Shown in pieces: positions 19,384 through 28,847 of a DNA stretch of 58,599 nucleotides. This stretch comes from an uncultured Clostridia bacterium. GTDB lineage: Bacteria; Bacillota; Clostridia; Christensenellales; UBA1242. The first letter of the stretch is position 1, and the number at the start of each line of letters is the position of its first letter. Position numbers and translations under genes: made by a program. The stretch is taken from the NCBI GenBank assembly GCA_944348085.1, contig CALVMU010000006.1, positions 1-58,599 on the forward strand, in the 5' to 3' direction. The notes beneath the pieces were generated by a model. It was not told the origin of the DNA and ran no database searches. It was given only the letters and a program-made list of their open reading frames with translations.

Positions 19384-19844
19384 TTCACACTCCTCAAAAT
19401 TTTGACAGCATCGGCAAAAATCTTGTTTTTTGCAATCATATCTTTCACCTCGTTTTCAACGCTGTCGATGTTAAACATCAAAACGCCCATGCAATCACCG
19501 CAATCAATAAAAATCTGTACAATATGTATAAGCTTTTGATTGAACCCTTTTATTATATAGACAGGAAAGACAAAATCGCCAAGTCTGATATTGAAATTTT
19601 TTTCAAGTTCATACTTTTGGCTTATCATTTTGCTGTCATGGCAAAGATTGTTATAACTTTCAAAAAACTCCTCCCGTGATCTGTGAACTTCAAAAAAAGA
19701 GATTACCTGTCCTTTATCTGAAAGGTAATTCTCTTTGTTTATAAAGCCCTGCCCGTTTGGCAGATTATATTTGTCCTCTGTCAGCTTGTAATCTTTAGGC
19801 AAAACAAAGCTCATGTCATTTAGTGTGTCAAAAACTCTTTTCAT
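19380..19844 (-). CDS. Hypothetical protein upstream of queH
   Basis: A 154-aa soluble protein with no recognised domain. It is mixed alpha/beta in character, with segments such as GQVISFFEVHRSREEFFESY and IRLGDFVFPVYIIKGFN, and ends in MLFNIDSVENEVKDMIAKNK. It overlaps queH by 4 bp and has an AGAGGA site, so it is co-translated with queH. A link to tRNA modification is possible but rests on position alone. Confidence 0.65.
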   Translation of the reverse strand: MKRVFDTLNDMSFVLPKDYKLTEDKYNLPNGQGFINKENYLSDKGQVISFFEVHRSREEFFESYNNLCHDSKMISQKYELEKNFNIRLGDFVFPVYIIKGFNQKLIHIVQIFIDCGDCMGVLMFNIDSVENEVKDMIAKNKIFADAVKILRSVK

Positions 19845-19894
19845 AATTTCCTCTTGGCTTTATTATGCCAAAAAGAGAGCTGTTTGTCAAGACT

Positions 19895-20227
19895 TTACAT
19901 GGCTGAAACTGCATAAAGCATGATGTCGTTGACTGACTGACTTGTAAGATAATAAACCAAAATTTTGCCCTCTCGCTTGTAAGAGACAAGCCCTTGGTCT
20001 TTAAGGCTTTTAAGTTGATGCGAAATTGTCGTCTGATTTATGCCAAGAATGGTTGAAAGGTCGTTGACGCACATGTTTGACATCGAAAGACAAGACAAAA
20101 TTTTGATTCTTGTCGAGTCGGCAAAATTTTGAAAGTAATCGGCAAGCGCTCTCGTCGCACTCTCACCAGGAAGCGCGCTCACAATGTCGCGCCTGTTTTT
20201 TTCAGTTAAAAGAAGAAATCGATCCAT
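19895..20227 (-). CDS. ArsR-family transcriptional regulator
   Basis: A 110-aa winged-helix regulator. The N-terminal region is ALADYFQNFADSTRIKILSC, the recognition helix is in STILGINQTTISHQLKSLKD and the wing is GLVSYKREGKILVYYL. The position of the classic metal-binding cysteine pair holds one cysteine only (NMCVNDLS), so the signal sensed is unclear. The ATG at 20227 has a GTGAGGA site; further upstream extension is not supported. It is divergent from the small Asn-rich protein gene at 20387, whose promoter it may control. Confidence 0.88.
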   Translation of the reverse strand: MDRFLLLTEKNRRDIVSALPGESATRALADYFQNFADSTRIKILSCLSMSNMCVNDLSTILGINQTTISHQLKSLKDQGLVSYKREGKILVYYLTSQSVNDIMLYAVSAM

Positions 20228-20386
20228 ATCCTCACCCACTTTTTTGTTAACATTTTGAAAGTTTGTTTCATAAATATTTATGACTTTGCCTTGCACTTTT
20301 ATTTTGACAAATACAAAAGAAAAATCAAAAAAGAAAAATTGTCTTTTTTGACAGAAAAACAAGATTTTTGTAAAAAGGGGGAAATC

Positions 20387-20584
20387 ATGAACAGCACACA
20401 AAACATTTTGTTTGTTCTTTTGCTTTCTGTCATAACTTCGGCAACTGACACAAACTTAAACACCAACACAAACTTTCTGCTTTTATTGCTGCTGGCGCTG
20501 AATGGTCAAAACTACTATAACGGCTTTAATTCATGCACGCAAAACACCTGTCCAAACAACGGAAACAACTCTTTCTTCTTCTAA
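20387..20584 (+). CDS. Small Asn-rich protein with hydrophobic segments
   Basis: A 65-aa product with two hydrophobic stretches (LFVLLLSVITSAT and FLLLLLLAL) separated by a TDTNLNTNTN linker, then an Asn-rich tail with two cysteines (CTQNTC) ending in SFFF. An AAGGGGG ribosome site precedes the ATG and a good terminator follows, so it is likely expressed. Small proteins of this kind are common in spore coats and sporulation regulons of clostridia; no specific family is recognised. Confidence 0.65.
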   Translation: MNSTQNILFVLLLSVITSATDTNLNTNTNFLLLLLLALNGQNYYNGFNSCTQNTCPNNGNNSFFF

Positions 20585-20590
20585 AAAAAA

Positions 20591-20620
20591 TTGCCTGGAA
20601 AAAACAGGCGATTTTTTATT
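20591..20620 (+). terminator. Terminator after the small Asn-rich protein
   Basis: A 7-bp stem (TTGCCTG with CAGGCGA, one GT pair) is followed by T6. Confidence 0.8.
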
Positions 20621-20753
20621 TATAGAAAATCTAGAAAAAATATTTTTTGAAATTTTTTGTCAATGTAAATAATTTTAAAATAATTGCAGAAAAATATATA
20701 AAAAATAAATTCAAAAAAAAATAAAAAATTTTGAAAAATTTGTCAAAATCGTT

Positions 20754-20781
20754 TTGTAATTTATTTTTTTTATGCTATTAT
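20754..20781 (+). promoter_or_regulatory. Candidate promoter of the pilin-like gene
   Basis: TTGTAA and TATTAT boxes are separated by 16 nt, about 40 nt before the ATG at 20823. Confidence 0.4.
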
Positions 20782-20822
20782 AAGCATGTAAATAAAAAAT
20801 ATTTCTCATCGGGAGGTAAATT

Positions 20823-21209
20823 ATGGTTAGTTTATTGGGAGCAGTAGTTGCAAGTTGGTCAGCCTTCTTTGCAAATTTAAAAGGTAGTCTTGGAAATTAT
20901 CAAGGCACTTATGATGTTTTAGATAGCGTTTTCAATATTCTTTCAATTGTTTTGTGGGTTGTATTGGGTATTGTTGGCGCAGTTGGTGCAATTTATGCCA
21001 TTTGGCTGGGCATCAAACTTGCAAAAGCTGATGAGCAAGGCAAGCGTGATGAAGCAAAGAAACACCTTATCACTGTTGCAATCGCAGTTGGCGTGACAGT
21101 TGTTCTTATCTTGTTCTTCAACACATTCCTTCCAATGATTCTTAGTGCATTCAATATTGGCGGAACTGGCGGTATTGATACTCCTACTACTCCTCCAGGC
21201 AAACCATAA
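20823..21209 (+). CDS. Pilin-like (VirB2/TrbC-type) small membrane protein A
   Basis: A 128-aa protein with two long hydrophobic helices (about 38-65 and 82-106) joined by a basic loop KLAKADEQGKRDEAKKH, the layout of VirB2/TrbC-like pilins annotated near conjugation systems. A GGGAGG ribosome site precedes the ATG. The C-terminal tail is Gly/Thr/Pro-rich. The following gene is a clear paralogue (YAIxLGIxLAK in both). No VirB4, VirB6, VirD4 or relaxase gene is in the window, so a conjugation role is doubtful. Confidence 0.65.
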   Translation: MVSLLGAVVASWSAFFANLKGSLGNYQGTYDVLDSVFNILSIVLWVVLGIVGAVGAIYAIWLGIKLAKADEQGKRDEAKKHLITVAIAVGVTVVLILFFNTFLPMILSAFNIGGTGGIDTPTTPPGKP

Positions 21210-21226
21210 GACATTAGCATGGCTTT

Positions 21227-21256
21227 AAACCTCACAAATTTGTGAGGTTTTTTTGT
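21227..21256 (+). terminator. Terminator after pilin-like gene A
   Basis: A perfect 12-bp inverted repeat (AAACCTCACAAA with its complement) runs directly into T7. Confidence 0.9.
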
Positions 21257-21365
21257 TGAATTTTTCTTTTTATAGATAAAAAAAGCCAAGACAACCACAA
21301 ATGTTGCCAATAAATGCTTGCTAAAATCAAAAAAGTGTGATAAAATAAAAGAAAAGGAGAGCAAA

Positions 21366-21668
21366 ATGAACCTTTCACTTCTTGCTTACACTTATCAAGG
21401 TCAACTTGGATGGCTCAATGATTTGTATGGAACGCTTCCATACATTTTGTATGGCATTCTTGCTTGCGTTGGTGGCGCAGGAATGGTCTATGCAATCATC
21501 CTTGGCATCAACCTTGCAAAAAGCGAAAGTGAAGACCAACGAAAAAATGCTTCAAACCGAATCAAAAACACAATCATTGGCGTTATCGTTTTGCTTGCTC
21601 TTGTTTTGTTTATAAACCTGGGCATTCCTGAAATCTTGCATGCAATTTATCCAAAGCTTGTAACTTAA
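21366..21668 (+). CDS. Pilin-like small membrane protein B (paralogue)
   Basis: A 100-aa paralogue of the preceding protein with the same two-helix layout: YILYGILACVGGAGMVYAII, loop NLAKSESEDQRKNASNRIKN, then a second helix IIGVIVLLALVLFINLGIP. It lacks the Gly/Pro-rich tail. The ATG lies behind AAAAGGAG. It is separated from its paralogue by a strong terminator and so has its own promoter. The function is unknown. Confidence 0.65.
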   Translation: MNLSLLAYTYQGQLGWLNDLYGTLPYILYGILACVGGAGMVYAIILGINLAKSESEDQRKNASNRIKNTIIGVIVLLALVLFINLGIPEILHAIYPKLVT

Positions 21669-21721
21669 AACAAACAAAATTTAAAGACAAAACATATATA
21701 CTTGTGTAAAAGGAGAAATCT

Positions 21722-22270
21722 ATGCACAAGTATTTTTTTAAGCACAACATTTTGACTGAAAGGCGCGAGCTTACAAGAGGCTCTGGTCTTTTTATTCAAA
21801 CGCTTTCAAACAATTCCAGTGATATGCAAACTTTAAAACAAACAATTCAATCGCTTTATAATTTGATTGTTCTTGCAAAAGAAAAAACCACTGACGGAAA
21901 TCAAATTGATGCTCTTTGCAAGATTGAACTCTTAGTTAGCAACCTTTATTATTCCTTCTTTGCCTCCCCTCTTGAGCTTCCAGAAAATTCTTCTTCAAGC
22001 CTCAGTTTCAGACAGCTGATTGCAGAGGCAATTGAAAGCTCAAAAAATCTTATCGAACAAATCAACATTCCAGAAGAAAACCGCTCTGCTCTTATCATAA
22101 ACCTGGACCTTCAAAGTCTGTATAACTCTCTTCCAGCACAAAACGGTTCACCTTCAAATCAAAATAATCAAAACAGTCAGCAAAACCAGAACCAACAAAA
22201 TAGTCAAAACAACCAACAAAACCAAAATAATCAAAACAATCAAAATTCATCGAACAGTCAAAGGTTTTAA
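21722..22270 (+). CDS. Hypothetical protein with Asn/Gln-rich tail
   Basis: A 182-aa soluble protein. The first 140 residues look like a helical bundle (SSDMQTLKQTIQSLYNLIV, FRQLIAEAIESSKNLIEQIN); the last 45 residues are almost only Asn, Gln and Ser. No signal peptide is present. It follows the pilin-like pair closely and has an AAAGGAG site. I do not recognise the family; the low-complexity tail may be an adhesive or coat-assembly region. Confidence 0.65.
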   Translation: MHKYFFKHNILTERRELTRGSGLFIQTLSNNSSDMQTLKQTIQSLYNLIVLAKEKTTDGNQIDALCKIELLVSNLYYSFFASPLELPENSSSSLSFRQLIAEAIESSKNLIEQINIPEENRSALIINLDLQSLYNSLPAQNGSPSNQNNQNSQQNQNQQNSQNNQQNQNNQNNQNSSNSQRF

Positions 22271-22272
22271 AA

Positions 22273-22306
22273 AAAGTCTGCATTTTTTGCAGACTTTATT
22301 TTTCTT
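22273..22306. terminator. Bidirectional terminator between convergent genes
   Basis: A 10-bp stem (AAAGTCTGCA with TGCAGACTTT) lies between the Asn/Gln-tailed gene and the convergent coiled-coil gene. Confidence 0.75.
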
Positions 22307-22919
22307 CCTCTGAAGACTTTTCAACAATTTCTTTGAGCTCGAACAAAAGTTCTTTAAATTTGCAGATATATTCAAAGTCAACTTTTGACAACTTATACAA
22401 AAACTCTTTCGCCATTTTTGTTGTAAAAAAGTTCAAATCCTCTTTACTGCTTTTTTGAGTCATCAATTCGTAAAACTCCATCCCGCTTTCAAGATCAAAC
22501 AGACTTATCTCTTGCATTTCGTGCAAAATTTCTTCCAGCCTCTCATCGCTAAAAGAGTCTTGCAAAGCCTTCACTTGTTTTGTCAATTGGCAAAATTTTT
22601 CATAGTATAGCTCTTCCAGTCGGTCTTTTGCGGTGCTTCCAAATTCAACACTGTCTGAGTGTAGATTTAAATCAATAATTTGAGGATGTTCTCTTAAAAA
22701 CTCTAAAACTAAGTTCCCCAAAACTTCTTTGCTGAAAATTGATTCATCATCGTTGTCAACAAGTTTATGATACTCTTTTAACATATTTTTGTTATGTTTG
22801 AGAGCATAAGAAACTATGTTTTCTTCCATATATTTTTTTATTGCTTCTTTAAGATGATTTAACTTTTCTTCCAAATTCTGTAAAAGTTTGTCAATTTGTT
22901 TTTCCAATAATTCTCTCAA
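22296..22919 (-). CDS. Hypothetical coiled-coil protein
   Basis: A 207-aa, strongly helical and charged soluble protein, with heptad-like patterning at the N-terminus ([20 protein letters not shown]) and at the C-terminus. No known domain is recognised. The start is a TTG at 22919 behind an AAGGAAG site. It is convergent with the Asn/Gln-tailed gene and divergent from the collagen-like gene. Confidence 0.6.
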   Translation of the reverse strand: MRELLEKQIDKLLQNLEEKLNHLKEAIKKYMEENIVSYALKHNKNMLKEYHKLVDNDDESIFSKEVLGNLVLEFLREHPQIIDLNLHSDSVEFGSTAKDRLEELYYEKFCQLTKQVKALQDSFSDERLEEILHEMQEISLFDLESGMEFYELMTQKSSKEDLNFFTTKMAKEFLYKLSKVDFEYICKFKELLFELKEIVEKSSEEEK

Positions 22920-23047
22920 TTTTTCTTCCTTTTCTTAATTTTACTTTAAAACGCAATATTTTTCAAGCCTTTTTTAAAAATTATTTACACTTTTTCACCT
23001 TTTTTCATATTATGCATTGGAGCTTTAAACTCCAAGTGAGGAAAAAT

Positions 23048-24484
<1,437 letters not shown>

Positions 24485-24510
24485 TTCAAATTTGGTCTAA
24501 AATTTAAGAA

Positions 24511-24537
24511 AAAAGGGCAAAAAACGCCCTTTTTTTG
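24511..24537 (+). terminator. Terminator after the collagen-like gene
   Basis: A short GC stem (AGGGC with GCCCT) is followed by T7. Confidence 0.8.
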
Positions 24538-24605
24538 ATATTTTTATCAAAAAAAACTTCAATTTTTGCATGAAATAAAGTCTTTTTGCTGGCTTTTAAA
24601 ATTTG

Positions 24606-24635
24606 TTGACAAAGATGAGCTTTATGTGATATTAT
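24606..24635 (+). promoter_or_regulatory. leuS promoter
   Basis: A consensus TTGACA box (24606-24611) and TATTAT box (24630-24635) are 18 nt apart. The predicted start site falls at about 24642, the A of the leader-peptide ATG. Confidence 0.7.
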
Positions 24636-24641
24636 GAAAGC

Positions 24642-24674
24642 ATGAAAAATTTTAAAACCTTAGCACTACTTTAA
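24642..24674 (+). CDS. Leucine leader peptide of leuS
   Basis: A 10-codon reading frame, MKNFKTLALL followed by TAA. Leucine occupies codons 7, 9 and 10 as TTA, CTA and CTT, right before the stop. It sits between the leuS promoter and an attenuator (24679-24760), so its translation rate should report the supply of charged leucyl-tRNA. It has no Shine-Dalgarno and lies at the predicted 5' end, so initiation would be leaderless. Confidence 0.65.
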   Translation: MKNFKTLALL

Positions 24675-24678
24675 GCTT

Positions 24679-24760
24679 TTGTGACCACATATTCGTGGCA
24701 CAAGTTTTGGTTGTGCTAAAAAATACCTGCGCAACCAAAAGTGGTTGCTATTTTTATTTT
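24679..24760 (+). promoter_or_regulatory. Transcription attenuator of leuS
   Basis: Five segments can pair in two exclusive ways. Hairpin 1:2 is 24679-24688 with 24695-24703; 3:4 is 24709-24716 (GGTTGTGC) with 24729-24736 (GCGCAACC). The alternative is 2:3, 24698-24703 (GCACAA) with 24711-24716 (TTGTGC), plus the terminator 4:5, 24731-24737 (GCAACCA) with 24742-24748 (TGGTTGC), loop AAAG, then a T-rich run. A ribosome that finishes the leader peptide would cover segment 1, allow 2:3 and so permit termination; stalling should favour 3:4 and read-through. No T-box element is present. Confidence 0.7.
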
Positions 24761-24772
24761 AAGGAGAGCAAA

Positions 24773-27181
24773 ATGAAAGAATACGACTTTAAAAAAATTG
24801 AAGAAAAATGGAAAAAATATTGGGAGGAAAACCAGACTTTCAAAACTGACATTTGGGATTTTTCAAAACCAAAATTTTATGCACTTGACATGTTTCCATA
24901 CCCTTCTGGAGCAGGTCTTCATGTTGGTCATCCAGAAGGCTATACCGCAACCGACATTGTCAGCAGAATGAAAAGAATGCAGGGCTATAATGTTTTGCAT
25001 CCAATGGGCTTTGACTCTTTTGGTCTGCCAGCTGAACAATATGCAATCAACACTGGCAATCATCCTTACGAGTTTACAAAGAAAAATATCGACTATTTCA
25101 GAAGTCAACTGAAAAATATCGGTCTTTCTTTCGATTGGGACAGAGAAATTTCAACTTGCGAACCAAGTTATTACAAATGGACACAATGGATTTTTAAGCG
25201 CCTCTATCAAAAAGGTTTGGCAAGGTTTATAGAAATGCCAGTCAATTTCTGTGAAGAACTTGGATGCGTGCTTGCAAACGACGAAATTGTTGACGGCAAG
25301 AGTGAGCGTGGTGGCTATCCTGTTGTTAAAAAATTTATGAAACAATGGATTATAGACATTGCCAAATACGGCGACCGACTTATTGAAGGACTCGACGGCA
25401 TCAATTGGCCAGAAAGCACCAAAACCATGCAAAAAAATTGGATTGGCAGGTCTGAAGGTGTTGAGGTTGACTTTGAGCTTGTGGGCGGTGGCAAATTTTC
25501 AATTTTCACCACTTGCATCGAAACAATTTATGGCATAACCTTTATGGTTATGGCGCCAGAAGCAAAAATGGTTGACCAGCTGAGAGACCGCATCAAAAAC
25601 TGGAATGAGGTGGAAGAGTATCGCAAAGAGACCGCCAAACTCAGCGACCTTGAGCGAACTGAGCTTAACAAAGGCAAAAGCGGTGTCAAGCTTGAAGGCG
25701 TTTATGCAATCAACCCTGTAAACAACAAAAAAGTTCCTGTTTTTATTGGTGATTTCGTGCTAGCAAGTTATGGAACAGGTGCAGTTATGGCTGTTCCATC
25801 TCACGACCAACGCGACTTTGAATATGCCGCTGCTCACAACATTGATATGATTCAAGTTATTGATGGAAGAGATGTCACAAAATGCGCTTTTGAAAAGCAA
25901 GATTACCTTGGAAAAGGCTGCCGACTTATCAACAGCGAAGAATTTTCAGGTCTGACAGTGGAAGAGGCAAAAACAGCCATCACTGACAAGCTTGTCAAAA
26001 TGGGAAAAGCGCGCAAAAAAGTCAACTATCGTCTTCACGAGTGGATTTTTGCAAGACAGAGATATTGGGGAGAGCCGATTCCAATCGTTCATAATAATGA
26101 CGGATCAACAACCGCCCTTGACGACAAAGACCTGCCACTTGTTTTGCCTGTTCTTGACGACTATAAGCCTGCAAAAGATGGCAGCAGCCCTCTTGCAAAA
26201 GACGAAAACTGGGTAAATGTGACCTACAAAGGCAAAGAGGGAAAACGCGAAACCTCTACAATGCCAGGGTCAGCTGGTTCAAGCTGGTATTTCTTAAGAT
26301 ATATCGATCCGCACAATGAGACAGAGATTGCAAACAAAAAACTGCTTGAGCACTGGCTTCCTGTTGACCTTTATGTTGGAGGTCCAGAGCACACAACAGG
26401 TCACCTTCTCTATTCAAGAATGTGGAACAACTTCCTTTATGATGAAGGCGTTGTGCCTGTGAAAGAACCATTCCAAAAACTCGTTCACCCTGGCATGATT
26501 CTCGGCGCAAACGGAATCAAAATGGGCAAACGCTACCCTGAATTTATCGTTGACCCTAACGATGTCATCGCAAAATATGGCGCCGACACTTTGCGCCTTT
26601 ACGAAATGTTTATGGGACCTCTTGAAGTCTCAAAACCTTGGGATAACAACGGCGTGGCTGGCGTTAAGAAATTTTTGGATAGAATCTGGAAAATTTATCA
26701 AGAAAAAGAAATTGGTTATTTTGCAAATGACAATTTGAAACAAGTTTACAACCAAACAGTTAAAAAAGTCACTGAAGATTTTGAAACTTTAAACTTCAAC
26801 ACAGCAATTTCACAAATGATGATTTTTGTCAATGCACTTGCAAAAGAGCAAAAATTCCCTAGAGAATATGCTGAAGGATTTTTGAAACTTCTAAATCCGA
26901 TCTGCCCTTTTATAACAGAAGAACTTTGGCAAAACATGGGGCATAAAAACACAATGTCCTATGAAAAATGGCCAACATATGATGAAAAAGCACTCATTAG
27001 CGACACAACCGAGGTTCCTGTTCAGGTCAATGGCAAACTTCGCGGAAAAATTGTTGTAACCTCTTCAATGAGCGAGGAAGAAATAAAAACTCTTGCTCTC
27101 GATGCAGTCAAAGAGTTTGTGACTGGCGATGTTAAAAAATTTATCTATGTTCCAAAGCGAATTTGCAATGTTATTGTTTAA
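24773..27181 (+). CDS. leuS: Leucyl-tRNA synthetase
   Basis: An 802-aa class I synthetase that charges tRNA-Leu. The HIGH motif reads HVGH (in PSGAGLHVGHPEGYT), and the editing domain, catalytic core and C-terminal anticodon-binding region are all present. Two motifs differ from the textbook form: the KMSKS loop reads KMGKR (GIKMGKRYPEFIVDPND), and the editing loop TTRPDT reads TTCIET, though the aspartate motif GTGAVMAVPSHDQRD is kept. These may mark a clade of LeuRS. The start is ATG 24773, 6 nt after AAGGAG; the frame is open upstream but that stretch is the attenuator. Confidence 0.97.
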   Translation: MKEYDFKKIEEKWKKYWEENQTFKTDIWDFSKPKFYALDMFPYPSGAGLHVGHPEGYTATDIVSRMKRMQGYNVLHPMGFDSFGLPAEQYAINTGNHPYEFTKKNIDYFRSQLKNIGLSFDWDREISTCEPSYYKWTQWIFKRLYQKGLARFIEMPVNFCEELGCVLANDEIVDGKSERGGYPVVKKFMKQWIIDIAKYGDRLIEGLDGINWPESTKTMQKNWIGRSEGVEVDFELVGGGKFSIFTTCIETIYGITFMVMAPEAKMVDQLRDRIKNWNEVEEYRKETAKLSDLERTELNKGKSGVKLEGVYAINPVNNKKVPVFIGDFVLASYGTGAVMAVPSHDQRDFEYAAAHNIDMIQVIDGRDVTKCAFEKQDYLGKGCRLINSEEFSGLTVEEAKTAITDKLVKMGKARKKVNYRLHEWIFARQRYWGEPIPIVHNNDGSTTALDDKDLPLVLPVLDDYKPAKDGSSPLAKDENWVNVTYKGKEGKRETSTMPGSAGSSWYFLRYIDPHNETEIANKKLLEHWLPVDLYVGGPEHTTGHLLYSRMWNNFLYDEGVVPVKEPFQKLVHPGMILGANGIKMGKRYPEFIVDPNDVIAKYGADTLRLYEMFMGPLEVSKPWDNNGVAGVKKFLDRIWKIYQEKEIGYFANDNLKQVYNQTVKKVTEDFETLNFNTAISQMMIFVNALAKEQKFPREYAEGFLKLLNPICPFITEELWQNMGHKNTMSYEKWPTYDEKALISDTTEVPVQVNGKLRGKIVVTSSMSEEEIKTLALDAVKEFVTGDVKKFIYVPKRICNVIV

Positions 27182-27211
27182 AACAATTTTGCAAAAACAA
27201 ATAAAAACAAA

Positions 27212-27249
27212 CAAAAAAAGATTGCTTGAAATTTCAAGCAATCTTTTTG
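27212..27249. terminator. Bidirectional terminator after leuS
   Basis: A perfect 26-bp palindrome (AGATTGCTTGAAA and its complement) flanked by A7 and T5 serves leuS and the convergent gene. Confidence 0.9.
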
Positions 27250-27266
27250 TATTAATAATATTTGCA

Positions 27267-27710
27267 TTAATAATACATGTTCATATTCATTGTCATTGGC
27301 GCAACAACTGCAGCGATAACCAAAGCCAAAATAACAATCAAAAGCGTTGGATTAAATTTATAACCGCCTTTAATCATTTTGACAGCTTCAATCACAAGAG
27401 CTGCAAAAGCGCACCCAAATGCCAAGAAGAAGAAAGCTGCTGCCGCGCACAAAGTTGCAATAGAATAAGTTGCAAGTGGCAAGAATGCGGTGAAAAAGCT
27501 GAAGAAAATTGAAATGATTGAAAGCGAAAGCGCGATATAGTCAAAACTGAAAGCCTTTTTAAAGAAAGTTTCTGCCTTGTTTGGTTTTACTTCTTCTGTT
27601 TCAGCTTTAGCCTCAACCTTTTCCTCTTCAATTTCTACAGGTTCATTTTTTTCTTCTATAACAACCTCTTCATTTTTAGCAATCTCTTCATTTTTTATTT
27701 TTCTTTTCAT
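27267..27710 (-). CDS. Hypothetical membrane protein with acidic N-terminus
   Basis: A 147-aa protein. The first 60 residues are dominated by Glu, Lys and Val in irregular repeats (VEIEEEKVEAKAETEEV). Three or so hydrophobic helices follow (IISIFFSFFTAFLPLATYSI, AAAAFFFLAFGCAFAALVIE, LLIVILALVIAAVVAPMTM), and it ends MNMNMYY. The start has a GAGGTG site. No family is recognised. The acidic cytoplasmic tail resembles that of the membrane protein at 56404. Confidence 0.65.
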   Translation of the reverse strand: MKRKIKNEEIAKNEEVVIEEKNEPVEIEEEKVEAKAETEEVKPNKAETFFKKAFSFDYIALSLSIISIFFSFFTAFLPLATYSIATLCAAAAFFFLAFGCAFAALVIEAVKMIKGGYKFNPTLLIVILALVIAAVVAPMTMNMNMYY

Positions 27711-27847
27711 TTCATCACCTCTTTTTTATATCATAACATCTTTTAAAAAATAAGTCAATCATTATTTTAATATTACAAAATGACACAATACATTTTATGT
27801 CAAAAACCGCTCTAAATTTCCACAAAAATCAAAAATAAAAAGAAGGC

Positions 27848-28537
27848 TTATTTTGAGCCCTCTTTTTTGCTGTTTTTCTCTCTTCTAAAACACATAAACC
27901 AATCAAGGCAATACATGTTTTTGTCGTTTGATTCAACGCGCTCTTTTGCAACGCCACATGAGCCAGCTGTTGGAACAATAACATCATCGCCTGGACGCCA
28001 ATCAGCAGGAGTTGCGCAAGCATCTTTGTCTGCCTTTTGAAGGGCAATGACAATTCTTTTGATTTCATCAAAATTTCTTCCAGTTGAAAGTGGATAATAC
28101 AAAATGGTTCTTATTTTTGATTCTGGGTCAATGACAAATACTGCTCTAACCGCTTGTGTTGTTGATTGTCCTGGCTGAATCATACCATATTTTGAAGCAA
28201 CTTCCATTTTTATGTCTTCAATAAGTGGAAATTTTACTTCAATGTTTTTCTTGCCATTCCATTCAAGCTCTTGAATTTTTCTAAGCCATGCAATGTGCGA
28301 ATAAATTGAGTCAACTGAAAGCCCAACAAGCTCAGTGTTTAACGCTTTAAACTCGTCCATCATAGAGCCAAAGGTCATAAACTCTGTGGTGCAGACAGGC
28401 GTGAAATCTGCTGGGTGAGAGAAAAGAATCACCCATTTACCTTTATAATCTTCTGGAAAGTTGATGTTGCCCTGTGTCGTTACTGCCGAAAAACTTGGTG
28501 CTGTGTCGCCAATAAGTGGCATGCGATATTCTTCCAT
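27848..28537 (-). CDS. Peroxiredoxin (Prx6-type)
   Basis: A 229-aa thiol peroxidase of the AhpC/TSA family that reduces hydrogen peroxide and organic peroxides. The peroxidatic cysteine is Cys49 in HPADFTPVCTTE; the long C-terminal domain (about 160-229) and size are those of Prx6-type proteins. Additional cysteines near the C-terminus (GSCGVAKER, YCLDWFMCF) could act as resolving residues. The start is secure, with AAGGAGG upstream. It fits an anaerobe's oxygen defence along with the superoxide reductase at 36016. Confidence 0.93.
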   Translation of the reverse strand: MEEYRMPLIGDTAPSFSAVTTQGNINFPEDYKGKWVILFSHPADFTPVCTTEFMTFGSMMDEFKALNTELVGLSVDSIYSHIAWLRKIQELEWNGKKNIEVKFPLIEDIKMEVASKYGMIQPGQSTTQAVRAVFVIDPESKIRTILYYPLSTGRNFDEIKRIVIALQKADKDACATPADWRPGDDVIVPTAGSCGVAKERVESNDKNMYCLDWFMCFRREKNSKKEGSK

Positions 28538-28658
28538 AAAAAACCTCCTTAATTTTTTTTACAATTTAATTATACAAAAATTGCACCAATTTTCAAAATG
28601 TTTTTTTGTAAATTATTTTGTTTTTAAACAATTTATGCTATAATAAACCTGTCTCAAA

Positions 28659-28718
28659 ATCAAAATATCAAAAAAGAAGCCGAAAAACAACAAAAACTCA
28701 CTTTTTGACCATTTTGAT
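28659..28718 (+). repeat. Imperfect inverted repeat upstream of tRNA-Ser
   Basis: Arms 28659-28676 and 28701-28718 match over 18 nt with about two mismatches (ATCAAAAT...AAAAAG against its complement). They lie just upstream of the tRNA and could form a long A-T stem in the tRNA precursor; no T-run follows, so it is not a terminator. Confidence 0.4.
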
Positions 28719-28731
28719 ATGCTGACCTTTT

Positions 28732-28822
28732 GGAGAGATGTCAGAGAGGCCGAATGAGACGGATTCGAAATCCGTTATACAACCTTGTTGTATCGGGGGT
28801 TCGACTCCCCCTCTCTCCGCCA
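28732..28822 (+). tRNA. tRNA-Ser (anticodon CGA)
   Basis: A 91-nt tRNA with encoded CCA. The acceptor GGAGAGA pairs with TCTCTCC; the anticodon stem ACGGA/TCCGT closes the loop TTCGAAA, giving anticodon CGA (codon TCG). A long variable arm (TACAACC...) and the T-arm GGGGGTTCGACTCCCCC are typical of serine tRNAs. Confidence 0.97.
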
Positions 28823-28847
28823 AGATAACTTTAGGCAAAAAGGAAAA

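Noticed and set aside
24640..24772. T-box riboswitch upstream of leuS
   Set aside because: No AGGGTGGNACCGCG core or specifier-loop architecture is present; the leader-peptide model explains the structures better.
24695..24772. Upstream in-frame extension of LeuRS (26 residues)
   Set aside because: It covers the attenuator hairpins, and a strong ribosome site sits at 24761-24766 before ATG 24773.
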